46,417 bases of DNA from a virus. Positions 25,200-33,135 of the stretch are shown here, one piece after another. A program made the translations under genes and the position numbers. The DNA lies in IMG/VR virus record IMGVR_UViG_3300036760_000304, positions 1 through 46,417 of that record; one strand, written 5' to 3'. The first letter of the stretch is position 1; the number at the start of each line of letters is the position of its first letter. The notes under the pieces are model-generated. The model had not been told where the DNA came from, did no database searches, and saw nothing but the letters and a program-made list of their open reading frames with translations.

Positions 25200-28100
25200 A
25201 TGGCCTACGCCTCGATTACATCCGCCGATCTCGCCGAGCAGCTCTACGGCTTCGATCACGCCGCCCTGCCCTCTTCCCTCGACGTGGACGGGATCGAGAT
25301 CAGGCTGGATGCCTACAAGGACGAGACGGGCGGCTCGGGCGTCCTCAAGCTCCGCGTGCGCCTGTCCTGGGACGGTGGCACGAGCTGGACCTCGGCCAAG
25401 ACGACGGGTCCGATCACGAGCGCGATAGCGACCTACACCCTCGGCGGCGCGACCGACACCTGGGGCCACGCTTGGACCCGCGCCCAACTCCAGTCGCCGG
25501 TCTTTAGGATCGAGGTGATGTCCAAGGGCACCTCCATCATCGACAACCCCGAATGGCGCGTCGATTATGTGGCGCCCAGGCTCTACTTCACGAACACGAC
25601 TTCGCTGACGCTTGACTGGTCCGAGAGGGTTCAGGTGGTCGAGACCGACAACTTCGAGTGGATGGAGCCGCTTCTCTGGTCCGAGCACGTCTCGGTCACG
25701 GACTCGGGCAGCGGGCTTGCCGATGGCCTGCCGCGCGTCCAGTTCTCGGGCGACGTGATCGACGAGATCCAGAGCACGCCCGCCAGCTTCCAGTCGGCAT
25801 CGTCTCAGTCGAACACGCCGCATGGGATCGGGGCCTTCTTCCTGTTCTCGGGCCTCGGCGTGGGCATTGGCGGCTCCGGCGTAGATGGGGTCGCTCTCTT
25901 CGACGGCCTCTCGGGTCACGATCCGGCAGGCGCTACTCGAAGCGGCGGGACGTACACGCTGACGCGCGACGTCTATTACACGACGGTCACCGTGACCGCT
26001 GCCGCGACGATCATTCTCGGCCCCTACCATCTCTACTATTCGATCTCGTTCTCAAACGCCGGCGGCAGCATTCCCGGTATCTCTAGAACGCTGGCTGTCG
26101 CCGAGTCGGCCCTCGTCGAGCCCGGCGCCATCTTCCAGCAGGGGCTCGTCGAGCTCGGCGACATCATCGTCGAGGGCGCGCCGGCGGTAGAGATTCAGTC
26201 CCACGAGGCGACGATCATCATCCGCAACACGGCGCTCGCGGCAGGCTCGACAGTCGATTCAATCACCCAGTACCTGCGCGACTGCTACGTCATCGGCCAA
26301 CAGGTCTACATCTACATCTACGCCAAGGAGGGGACGGGCTGGCTGTCGCGACTCGCCTTCGAGGGCGTTGTGGTCGGCTTCGAGACGACGCCGGAGACGG
26401 TCGAGTTCCGGTGCCAGGACATGAAGAAGGATCTGATCGAGCTGCCGGTGCTCGAGGTCGGGCCGGGGGCCATGAACTATGGGGTAGACGAGGGGAAGCT
26501 GCCCGATGCTTCGTTCGGGCTTGTCGTGCCCATCGCCATCGGGCGATTCGACGCGACCGCCGTCAAGGATTGGGGCTCGACCGGCATCTTCGATCCGAGC
26601 AATGGGCTCGCGAGCATCCTTCCGCACCTGCTCGGCGTCAAGGTTCCTTGCGCGCCACTCACGCTTGCGGCCGATAGATACCTCCGCAGGTCGGGCTCGG
26701 CACACGCTCAGACGATGCGTCAGGCGCTCCTCGTTGTTGGGGATAGAAATACCCCGACGATCCAGCTCTCACGCCCGTTGAATGGATTGCGCTACCCGAC
26801 GAGCGCAGGCCAGTTCCAGGACACGACCCCGGGTTCACAGTGGCGGATCTATTACGAGAGCCTCTTCTCCTGGAACTCGGAGCTCGACCGGGCGCAGGTC
26901 TTCGTCTCGGACCAGAGCGTAGGGTACGATGCGACTGAGAAGCTCTTCGCGGGTTGTGGCAGCTGGGTGGAGCAGGAGGGCGATCCGACCGGCCCGACCT
27001 ACCCTCTCGCCAAGGCCGACGCCTTCTATGTCAACCGGACCAATCCGAAGTTCGTGACCGAGACGGGTCTCTGGCCGGGGAGCCTTGCCGCCATTGCCCT
27101 GGCCCCAGAGCGCCAGGCCGAGATCCTGGGCAGCCTTTATTCTGGCCATGCGGTCGGCACGACTGCCGGGGTGCTGGACGTCGAGGAGTGCTACACCGGA
27201 GACCCGGAAACCTACGCCAGGATTCCGGTCGGCCAAACACTCTCCGTCGAGTTCTCGCGTGATGCGCCGCGGCTGGGCGATGTCTTCGCGATGCGCGCCT
27301 GCGTAGTGCTGCACGAATCCACATCTCCAGAACTTCATGCCGAGATGCGCTTCGCCAAGTACAGCTACCCGGTGGGGAACTCGGAGCCGGCGATGCCACT
27401 GGGTGTAGCGATCTGCAGGCCCGACATCAACTTCGTGGCCGGCACGACGGCCTTCGACCTCAAGCTCGTGGGCTCGAAGTTCGGCAGCATCAAGGTCATC
27501 GACCCGAGATTCCCATGGCCCGGCAATCACTGGCACGACTGGCGCTTCGTTCAGGACGCCTACGATCCCACAACCGGCACGGGCCAGGTCACGGAACAGC
27601 CCTGGACCTTGACGCTCTGGGCGCTCTCGGCCGAGGCGCGTGTGATCCATTGTTGGGTCGAGGTCATCTACAAGCCGAGACTGGCCGGAGCCGTGATCGG
27701 TAGCGCGCTCGGCCCGGCGAATGAAATCCCATGGCACAAGCGACAGCAGCTCCCGGGCGGTGGCCCAAGGAACCGCCGCATCGCGCCGCAGCCCGAGGAT
27801 CCACAGAACCTGGACAGGCTGGAGGTCTTCGCCTCATGCCATGCAACCGCGCTGGACGATGCGGTGGGGAAGTACACGGGCGTCGCCGGGGCGATCGTAG
27901 AGAGCCCTACCGACTCGATTCTGTTCCTTCTCGACAAGTATGTGGCCGACTATGTCGCGAGGGCCACCGGAACCAACTTCGGCAGCTTTGAGCGGGCCCG
28001 CGATCAGCTCAACCTCTACGTCGGCGGCGGCGCGGAGAAATGGCGCCTCTCGATCCTCCAGGACGAAAAGACGACCTGGGGCGCGCTGCGGGCACAGATC

Positions 28101-28772
28101 GCAACCCAGGGCCTCGGGTTCTGTGAGAAGCAGGTCTCGGCCACGGGCTACGAGTGGCGCTACTTCGTGGACTGTCCGCGCCCTGACCTGGAAGCCCCCG
28201 AGCGCTACTACCGGGCCGGAGCCAAGCTCTTCGAGGTGCTGGACCTCGCCCCGGACCAGGGCTCGTTCCGGGTCATCCCGCAGCCCCTCGACGAGCTGGC
28301 CTCACAGTTTCAGCTCAACTACGGCTGGCACCCGCCGACCCGGAAGTACGCCTACAAGAAGTTCGTCTCGGCGACGGCGGATAACCTCGAATCCCTTGGC
28401 GCGAACTATCGCGCGGCTTGCGCTCAGACCGAGACCCGCTACGGCATCCGCCGCAAGTTCTCGGTCGACGCCCCCTGGGTCTGGAGCCACAAGGTGGCGG
28501 ACCAGCTCTGCAAGTGGTACTGCAATCTAAGGCGGGACAGGCGGCTGACGGTCGAGTTCCTAACCTACTTGCCGTACTGCGACTTGCAGCCGGGGCACGT
28601 GATTCGGTTCGCGGATTCCATGGCGACTTTGGTAAAGTATCACGGGCTGGACGGGTCGTCGGCCTGGAGCGGGCACTACTTCAACGTGCTCTCGGCGACC
28701 ATCGTCAAGGGCCCCGATTCCCCGCTCATGGTCCGTGTGGTGGCGCAGGAGGTGTACTCCGTGCCTGCATGA
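25200..28772 (+). CDS. tail tip / baseplate hub protein, 1190 aa
   Basis: Starts at ATG 25200, four bases after the preceding stop and without an obvious ribosome site, so it is probably coupled. N-terminal residues 16-128 form a beta sandwich (IEIRLDAYKDETGG, LSWDGGTSWTSAK, PEWRVDYVAPRL) matching the C-terminal domain of the tube paralogue at 11385. Residues about 224-286 (GGSGVDGVALFDG to YTLTRDVYYTTVTV) match its inserted module. The rest is a large globular region and a C-terminal part (RKFSVDAPWVWSHKVADQL, LQPGHVIRFADS) like the hub domains of siphovirus tip proteins. Size and place before the lysis genes support a tip role. Confidence 0.7.
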   Translation: MAYASITSADLAEQLYGFDHAALPSSLDVDGIEIRLDAYKDETGGSGVLKLRVRLSWDGGTSWTSAKTTGPITSAIATYTLGGATDTWGHAWTRAQLQSPVFRIEVMSKGTSIIDNPEWRVDYVAPRLYFTNTTSLTLDWSERVQVVETDNFEWMEPLLWSEHVSVTDSGSGLADGLPRVQFSGDVIDEIQSTPASFQSASSQSNTPHGIGAFFLFSGLGVGIGGSGVDGVALFDGLSGHDPAGATRSGGTYTLTRDVYYTTVTVTAAATIILGPYHLYYSISFSNAGGSIPGISRTLAVAESALVEPGAIFQQGLVELGDIIVEGAPAVEIQSHEATIIIRNTALAAGSTVDSITQYLRDCYVIGQQVYIYIYAKEGTGWLSRLAFEGVVVGFETTPETVEFRCQDMKKDLIELPVLEVGPGAMNYGVDEGKLPDASFGLVVPIAIGRFDATAVKDWGSTGIFDPSNGLASILPHLLGVKVPCAPLTLAADRYLRRSGSAHAQTMRQALLVVGDRNTPTIQLSRPLNGLRYPTSAGQFQDTTPGSQWRIYYESLFSWNSELDRAQVFVSDQSVGYDATEKLFAGCGSWVEQEGDPTGPTYPLAKADAFYVNRTNPKFVTETGLWPGSLAAIALAPERQAEILGSLYSGHAVGTTAGVLDVEECYTGDPETYARIPVGQTLSVEFSRDAPRLGDVFAMRACVVLHESTSPELHAEMRFAKYSYPVGNSEPAMPLGVAICRPDINFVAGTTAFDLKLVGSKFGSIKVIDPRFPWPGNHWHDWRFVQDAYDPTTGTGQVTEQPWTLTLWALSAEARVIHCWVEVIYKPRLAGAVIGSALGPANEIPWHKRQQLPGGGPRNRRIAPQPEDPQNLDRLEVFASCHATALDDAVGKYTGVAGAIVESPTDSILFLLDKYVADYVARATGTNFGSFERARDQLNLYVGGGAEKWRLSILQDEKTTWGALRAQIATQGLGFCEKQVSATGYEWRYFVDCPRPDLEAPERYYRAGAKLFEVLDLAPDQGSFRVIPQPLDELASQFQLNYGWHPPTRKYAYKKFVSATADNLESLGANYRAACAQTETRYGIRRKFSVDAPWVWSHKVADQLCKWYCNLRRDRRLTVEFLTYLPYCDLQPGHVIRFADSMATLVKYHGLDGSSAWSGHYFNVLSATIVKGPDSPLMVRVVAQEVYSVPA

Positions 28773-28814
28773 TGCCGCGCTCCCTCGTGGCGGCATGCGG
28801 ACGAGGAGGAACGT

Positions 28815-29102
28815 GTGCCGGAGGAAACCAACGGCATCGACAAGCGGCTGAGAACGGTCGAGCAGGAGTTCGCGCGGCACGAAGGTGCAGACGAATCCAT
28901 GCACCAGAGCGTCCGCGATGGGTGGGCCAAGAACGAGGGGGCACATACCGAGATGTTCGAGCGGCTTTCGGGTCTGGAGCGCACGACGAGCAACCTGCAG
29001 GGGCGGATCGCGGCGAGTGCGGCCTTTGCCGCGATCATGGGCAGCGCCATCGGCTCCATCGTGGTGGGCATCCTGATCTATCACTTCACGAAGAAACCAT
29101 AG
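28815..29102 (+). CDS. XhlA-like membrane-anchored coiled-coil protein (lysis accessory)
   Basis: 95 aa from GTG 28815 with GAGGAGGA upstream. Residues about 8-65 are a charged coiled-coil (IDKRLRTVEQEFARHEG), and residues about 68-90 a single membrane helix (AAFAAIMGSAIGSIVVGILI) followed by HFTKKP. This is the layout of haemolysin XhlA-type proteins that occur beside holins. First gene after the virion genes and first of three membrane-protein genes. Confidence 0.7.
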   Translation: MPEETNGIDKRLRTVEQEFARHEGADESMHQSVRDGWAKNEGAHTEMFERLSGLERTTSNLQGRIAASAAFAAIMGSAIGSIVVGILIYHFTKKP

Positions 29103-29145
29103 TCAACCTGCGGCGAGGGTCGGCCGCTCCAAGAAGGAGTAGAAA

Positions 29146-29487
29146 ATGGATCTGGCACAGGCCCTTGCCCTCGCGACTTCAATCGGCGCCGTCGTCGGAG
29201 TCGTCATGCGCGTCATCCCCGGAATACAGAACCGGCTCGTCCCGCTCTTCGTGCTCGTGTCCACTTTTCTGGCCGACGCGCTGCTCGTGCTGAACCGCTT
29301 CCAAGACGCCGCCGGCATCCCGCACGCCGGGCTCGGGACCGGGCACCTGCTCGTCGCCGGGATCTTCGGGGTGTCTATCTTCAAGTACCTGACCGGCGCG
29401 GTGCTGGCCGGCGCCCAGCTCATCCTCCAGCGGGCCATCCACGAGCACGGCTGGAAGGCCGTAGCGGGGAAACAGGCCGCGATGTAG
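29146..29487 (+). CDS. putative holin, three membrane helices, 113 aa
   Basis: ATG 29146 with AAGGAG upstream. Hydrophobic segments at about 5-22 (ALALATSIGAVVGVVM), 32-50 (VPLFVLVSTFLADALLVL) and 64-92 (HLLVAGIFGVSIFKYLTGAV), with a charged C-terminus. This fits a class I-type holin that would open the inner membrane at lysis. No endolysin follows; the terminator at 29517 comes next. Confidence 0.65.
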   Translation: MDLAQALALATSIGAVVGVVMRVIPGIQNRLVPLFVLVSTFLADALLVLNRFQDAAGIPHAGLGTGHLLVAGIFGVSIFKYLTGAVLAGAQLILQRAIHEHGWKAVAGKQAAM

Positions 29488-29516
29488 GCGCGCCGAAACG
29501 CAGGTCGGAGCGCTCG

Positions 29517-29550
29517 AGGGGGCCTGGGTTCGCCCGGGCCCTCTTGATTT
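29517..29550 (+). terminator. strong rho-independent terminator with UUCG loop
   Basis: GGGCCTGGG at 29520-29528 pairs with CCCGGGCCC at 29533-29541 around the loop TTCG, with one G-U pair; three further pairs (AGG with TCT) lengthen the stem to 12. TTGATTT follows. The stable UUCG tetraloop and position after the holin mark the end of the late transcript, though the T-run is interrupted. Confidence 0.6.
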
Positions 29551-29572
29551 GTGGCGGGGGTAGGCGTAGCGT
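29544..29572 (+). promoter_or_regulatory. possible promoter just after the terminator
   Basis: TTGATT at 29544-29549 and TAGCGT at 29567-29572, 17 bases apart, would start a new transcript for the gene at 29604. The -10 box is poor. It overlaps the terminator's 3' side, an arrangement that would make the two exclusive or linked. Confidence 0.28.
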
Positions 29573-29603
29573 TCTGGCCCTCACCTTGGCTGGGGGTCGA
29601 GCC

Positions 29604-29858
29604 GTGATTCTCCTGAAGTTCCTGGCCGGTTCGGTCGCAGCGCTGTTTGCCGTTTGTCTGATCTCCAACGCGGCCGGTGCGACCAGGGGAGTCGGCGGTA
29701 CCGCCTCATTCCTCGCCTGGGGCCTTTTCGAGGTCGGCTGGGTCCTGCACCTGGCCGTCAACAGGACGAGGGACTACGCCTGGTTCATCTCGGCACTCAT
29801 CGCGATGGGCGGGTTCATCGTCGCTCTGCTGATTCTGTTACAGAAGGGGGCGCGCTGA
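29604..29858 (+). CDS. small membrane protein, three helices, possible second holin or antiholin
   Basis: 84 aa from GTG 29604; the frame is open from 29544 but the upstream part has no membrane-protein character. Segments ILLKFLAGSVAALFAVCLIS, GTASFLAWGLFEVGWVLHLAV and FISALIAMGGFIVALLILL span the membrane, with an RTRD loop. It follows the terminator, so it may be expressed apart from the 29146 holin. Paired holin-like genes are common in phages. Start uncertain. Confidence 0.6.
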   Translation: MILLKFLAGSVAALFAVCLISNAAGATRGVGGTASFLAWGLFEVGWVLHLAVNRTRDYAWFISALIAMGGFIVALLILLQKGAR

Positions 29859-30142
29859 TGGGCTTCTCAATACGCGCCGGGATAACGCCCTTCGAGTGGG
29901 CGGAGGAGCCGGGGGCGGGGGACGGCTGGTATTGGGCGAGGCGCAAGTACGGCGACGACCTTGGGCCGCCCGAGCCCGTCATGGTCCGCAGCCAGGGGTT
30001 CCCGGCTGACGGCTTCGACCCGCGGGAGGTCTCCTTCGTCCCTGACGGTCTGAGCCCCGATGGGCCGGCCAAGGTCCGCGCCTTCCTCTGGGGGCCACCG
30101 ATAGCCCCGCCGGTCGTGGCGAAGGAGCTGGGGGATGGGTGA
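29858..30142 (+). CDS. hypothetical protein, 94 aa
   Basis: ATG 29858 shares its A with the preceding TGA. The protein is Gly/Pro-rich, globular and soluble (WAEEPGAGDGWYWARRKYG, FDPREVSFVPDG). No family recognised. It overlaps the next gene by eight bases. Confidence 0.6.
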   Translation: MGFSIRAGITPFEWAEEPGAGDGWYWARRKYGDDLGPPEPVMVRSQGFPADGFDPREVSFVPDGLSPDGPAKVRAFLWGPPIAPPVVAKELGDG

Positions 30143-30422
30143 GCGGTTCACGCCGAAGCCCGGGCAGGAGGGCGAGATGGGCGGCGTCCCCGTCGCCTGG
30201 ATGGAGCGCGAGGAGGACGGCGGCCTGACCGTGGGGCTCGTCGATGGGACGGTCTACCGCGGGTGCCGGCCCACGGGCAAGGTGAGGCTGGAGGACGCTG
30301 AGACGGGCGAGCCGGTGCCGTATGCGGCCTACCCCGGCGCCGTCGTTCGGGGCGTCCTGGAGATCGTCGCCGGGAAGCCGATGGAGCCGGAGGACTGGCC
30401 GAAGCCCGAAGATTCCCCTTGA
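30135..30422 (+). CDS. hypothetical protein, 95 aa
   Basis: ATG 30135 with GGAG a few bases upstream. Composition is acidic and beta-rich (VAWMEREEDGGLTVGLVDG, VVRGVLEIVAG). No family recognised. Its stop codon TGA lies inside the -35 box of the promoter for the next gene. Confidence 0.6.
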   Translation: MGERFTPKPGQEGEMGGVPVAWMEREEDGGLTVGLVDGTVYRGCRPTGKVRLEDAETGEPVPYAAYPGAVVRGVLEIVAGKPMEPEDWPKPEDSP

Positions 30423-30447
30423 CGCCCGCCCACGAAAGCCCCATCTT
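30419..30447 (+). promoter_or_regulatory. sigma70-like promoter for a leaderless regulator mRNA
   Basis: TTGACG at 30419-30424 (5 of 6 to consensus) and CATCTT at 30442-30447 with a 17-base spacer. Transcription would begin about seven bases after the -10 box, at or next to the A of ATG 30454. No ribosome site precedes that start, which agrees with a leaderless mRNA. The lambda cI maintenance transcript is a known case of this. Confidence 0.55.
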
Positions 30448-30453
30448 TGGGAC

Positions 30454-30813
30454 ATGAAGAAGCGCCCACCCAAGATCCAGCTCGAGGCCTGGCGGAAGCT
30501 CGCCGGGCTGACGCAGGTGGAGCTTGCCCGGGCGGCGAAGACTTCCAGGAACACGGTAGGCCGCATCGAGACCGAGCCTGACTACAACCCGACCTTCGCG
30601 ACGATTCGCCGCCTTGCGGTTGCTGTCGGGGCGCTCGAGGCGCTGGACCTTTGGGAGATGCCGCCGGGGACGCTGGTAAAGCGGGCGGAGTACTACGGAC
30701 CGGCGCTGAGCATCGCGGAAGGCGCTGGCGTGGTTCTGGATCCATACGAAAAGACCCTGGTGGCCATGAGACGGGCTGCGAGGGCCGCGAACCTGGAGAA
30801 GGAGCCGAAGTGA
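30454..30813 (+). CDS. XRE/Cro-type helix-turn-helix regulator
   Basis: 119 aa from ATG 30454. Residues about 8-60 are a Cro/C1-type HTH: WRKLAGLTQVELARAAKTS, then RNTVGRIE and a third helix. The C-terminal half has no peptidase signature, so it is not a LexA-like cleavable repressor. It lies at the start of the early genes behind its own promoter and probably represses or times transcription. The 3' end shares a 22-base segment with the end of the next gene. Confidence 0.82.
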   Translation: MKKRPPKIQLEAWRKLAGLTQVELARAAKTSRNTVGRIETEPDYNPTFATIRRLAVAVGALEALDLWEMPPGTLVKRAEYYGPALSIAEGAGVVLDPYEKTLVAMRRAARAANLEKEPK

Positions 30814-30815
30814 AG
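30794..30815 (+). repeat. 22-base repeated gene junction (first copy)
   Basis: TGGAGAAGGAGCCGAAGTGA and the following AG recur exactly at 30991-31012. Each copy encodes the EKEPK C-terminus of one gene, an AAGGAG ribosome site and the GTG start of the next. Confidence 0.85.
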
Positions 30816-31010
30816 ACAGAGACCTTAGACGCAAGGGCCTTCATCGCGGCGATGGACATCTCCGTGGGGATCGGTGGTATCTCGCGGGAGGTCCACCTGC
30901 ACCTGGTGATCGAAGGCGAGGACTGGGTGGATCAGCTCCAGGCCATCAAGGTGGTGCACCTTAACGGCGAGCGGATTCGCCTTGTGCCGGTGGAGAAGGA
31001 GCCGAAGTGA
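30810..31010 (+). CDS. hypothetical protein, 66 aa
   Basis: GTG 30810 overlaps the stop of the HTH gene and has AAGGAG upstream. Mixed alpha/beta with strands VGIGGISREVHLHLVIEG and a basic end RIRLVPVEKEPK. No family recognised. Ends with the same 22-base junction as the preceding gene. Confidence 0.65.
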   Translation: MKTETLDARAFIAAMDISVGIGGISREVHLHLVIEGEDWVDQLQAIKVVHLNGERIRLVPVEKEPK

Positions 31011-31012
31011 AG
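30991..31012 (+). repeat. 22-base repeated gene junction (second copy)
   Basis: Exact second copy of 30794-30815, at the join of the genes at 30810 and 31007. Confidence 0.85.
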
Positions 31013-31240
31013 GTCGAGTTGAGAGACCCGAATGAGGAGCCGATCGTGGGTTATGGGGCGGCCGAAGCGTCGAGGCGCCTGGCGAAGGCCTTCGGAACGC
31101 CACTTCCGTTAGACCTAGAGCTGGAAGGTTCGTGGCGCTGCCCGCATTGCGGCAAGGTGTTCGTGGGCTACACCCGCCGCTGGGCCCCCACGGCCCAGAA
31201 GCGCGGCTTCCTCGAGCGCGAGGAGGCCGCCATGCCCTAG
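31007..31240 (+). CDS. small zinc-finger-like protein, 77 aa
   Basis: GTG 31007 overlaps the previous stop. One CPHC knuckle (GSWRCPHCGKVFVGY, residues about 42-56) with no second cysteine pair, so zinc binding would need other ligands or dimerisation. Lies just before the recombination genes. Confidence 0.65.
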   Translation: MKVELRDPNEEPIVGYGAAEASRRLAKAFGTPLPLDLELEGSWRCPHCGKVFVGYTRRWAPTAQKRGFLEREEAAMP

Positions 31241-31327
31241 CCCCCTCCCGCCTCTTGCCGCCGGCACACAGCCAGCGGCTCCGAACCACGCGGCTGGTGT
31301 AGCCGCACGAGAACTGGAGCCAGTCAC
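31241..31327 (+). promoter_or_regulatory. intergenic stretch with hairpin ahead of the recombination genes
   Basis: GCGGCT and AGCCGC, five bases apart at about 31291-31307, form a short hairpin. The stretch is C-rich and holds no promoter I would defend. It is one of few gaps in the early region and may hold control for the exonuclease/RecT pair. Confidence 0.25.
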
Positions 31328-32251
31328 ATGCGAACCGCTCTGCTCGAAACCTGCGAACCCGTCTGCTCCGCCGACGACCGTGAGGCCTGGCTCCGTGCCC
31401 GGCGCGGCGGCATCGGGGCGAGCGACGTCCCTGCGATCCTGGGCCTCGACCGCTACCGCGGCCCACTCCAGGTCTGGATGGAGAAGCTCGGCAAGGACTT
31501 CGAGGACGTGGCCGGCGAGGCCGCCGACTGGGGCCTGCGTCTCGAGCCCGTCGTCATCGCCGCCTACGCCGAGCGCAGCGGCCGGCAGGCCGAACGCTCG
31601 CGGATCCTCTACCGCTCCAAGGAGCACTGCTGGTCGCTCGCGACCCCCGACGGCTGGACCTGGGAAGACGGCTCTGCTCCCTGGCTCCTTCAAGCCAAGA
31701 CGACCTCCGCCTTCAGGGAGGCCGACTGGGCCGACGGCGTACCGCCCAAGACCTATGCGCAGGTCCAGGCCGAGATGCTGTGCCTCGGCTCCGAGCGCGA
31801 CACGGTCGCCTGTCTCATCGGTGGCCAGCGGCTCGTCTGGGCCGACGTGGAGCGCGACGAGCGGCTGATCTCCGAGATCATCGGCCGCTGTGGGGAGTTC
31901 TGGGGCTACGTCGAGACCGAGACGGTGCCGCCCGATGCATTGGGCGCGGGTGCGGCGAAGGCTCTCGGCTCGCTCTTCCCGAAGAGCAGCGACCGGCAGG
32001 TGAGGCTCGCGAACAGCTTCGAGGACAAGGCGTATCGGCTCCTGGACCTCAAGCGGCAGCGCGAGACCCTGGGCGGCGAGATCGAGGCCGTCGAGAACGA
32101 GGTCAAGGCCGCGATGGGCGATGCGGCCGAGGCGCTGCTCCCCGACGGCTCGCGGTTCACCTGGAAGAACAAGACGATCTCGGAGCACGTCCGCAAGGCG
32201 GTCACCTTCCGCGAGTTCCGGTTCTGGCCGGGTAAGGCGGTGTCGCGATGA
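31328..32251 (+). CDS. YqaJ-type (lambda exonuclease family) recombination nuclease
   Basis: 307 aa from ATG 31328, with CTGGAG upstream. Family marks: RARRGGIGASDVPAILG at 23-39, RLEP with Glu73, ATPDGW with Asp108, and YAQVQAEM at 143-150. In place of the usual acidic residue of the Asp, Glu-x-Lys triad it has LLQAKT (Gln122, Lys124). The enzyme degrades one strand of duplex ends to load the RecT-type protein encoded next. The C-terminal 60 residues are a coiled-coil (LLDLKRQRETLGGEIEAVEN). Stop overlaps the next ATG. Confidence 0.88.
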   Translation: MRTALLETCEPVCSADDREAWLRARRGGIGASDVPAILGLDRYRGPLQVWMEKLGKDFEDVAGEAADWGLRLEPVVIAAYAERSGRQAERSRILYRSKEHCWSLATPDGWTWEDGSAPWLLQAKTTSAFREADWADGVPPKTYAQVQAEMLCLGSERDTVACLIGGQRLVWADVERDERLISEIIGRCGEFWGYVETETVPPDALGAGAAKALGSLFPKSSDRQVRLANSFEDKAYRLLDLKRQRETLGGEIEAVENEVKAAMGDAAEALLPDGSRFTWKNKTISEHVRKAVTFREFRFWPGKAVSR

Positions 32252-33135
32252 CCCGCGTTAACACGGACGCCACGGGCCGCATCCAGCCCGCGAGCCAGAA
32301 GATCGAGACGCTGCCCGACGTGAACGGCGTCCTGGCCCGTCTCGGCCCTGCGATCGAGTCGTCCCTGCCCCGGCACCTGAATCCCGAGCGCATGGGGCGG
32401 CTCTTCCTGACGGCCGTCCGCCAGAACCCCAAGCTCTTGCAGTTGGAAGGGCTCTCGGATGAGGCGCGCCAGCACGTGACGCGGTCCTTCGCCGGCTGCG
32501 TCGTGTCGCTCTGCCAGATCGGGCTCGAGCCGAACACGCCGCTCGGCCACGCCTTCCTGATCCCGCGCAAGGACGGGAGGGCGAGCGCGAAGGAGAAGCG
32601 GGACGTCTACGTCGCGACGATGCTGATCGGCTATCCCGGCATGGTGGAGCTTGCGTGGCGGGCCGGCATCGACATCTCGGCCGAGGTGGTTCGACTGGGC
32701 GACGACTTCGACTACTGCTATGGGCTCGACCAGTTCTTGCGCCACAAGCCGTCGATGGAGCTGGGCCGCGAAGAGCAGCCGATGACGTTCGCGTATGCGA
32801 TCGCCCGGGCTCAGGACCGGCCTCCGAAGTTCAAGGTGATGAGCGCCGAGCAGATCGAGATGCGCAGAGCCGTGTCCGCCGCTCCGAACGGCATCGGCTG
32901 GGGCGACAACACGGAGGCGATGTACCGCAAGACGCCGGTGCGGGCGATCTGGCCGTTCATCGCGAAGAACCCCGAGATGGCGTTGGCGGCGAGGGTCGAG
33001 GAAATGGGGGAACGCGGGGAGTCGGCTGCACAGCTCCCCGAAGTGGGCGCCGCGTTGCGGAAGGTCGGGCTCGAGGGTCCACTGGAGAGCCACGAGCCCG
33101 GCCCCCGCATCGTCGACGCGGAGGAGGCGCCATGA
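32248..33135 (+). CDS. recT: RecT-family single-strand annealing protein
   Basis: 295 aa from ATG 32248. Family features: an N-terminal helical region, SFAGCVVSLCQIGLEPNTPLGHAF, MLIGYPGMVELAWRAG, and a YCYGLDQFLRHKP stretch. C-terminal part is acidic and variable. It binds single strands made by the exonuclease upstream and anneals them, supporting phage recombination and perhaps circularisation or concatemer formation. The pair is in one overlapping operon. Confidence 0.88.
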   Translation: MTRVNTDATGRIQPASQKIETLPDVNGVLARLGPAIESSLPRHLNPERMGRLFLTAVRQNPKLLQLEGLSDEARQHVTRSFAGCVVSLCQIGLEPNTPLGHAFLIPRKDGRASAKEKRDVYVATMLIGYPGMVELAWRAGIDISAEVVRLGDDFDYCYGLDQFLRHKPSMELGREEQPMTFAYAIARAQDRPPKFKVMSAEQIEMRRAVSAAPNGIGWGDNTEAMYRKTPVRAIWPFIAKNPEMALAARVEEMGERGESAAQLPEVGAALRKVGLEGPLESHEPGPRIVDAEEAP

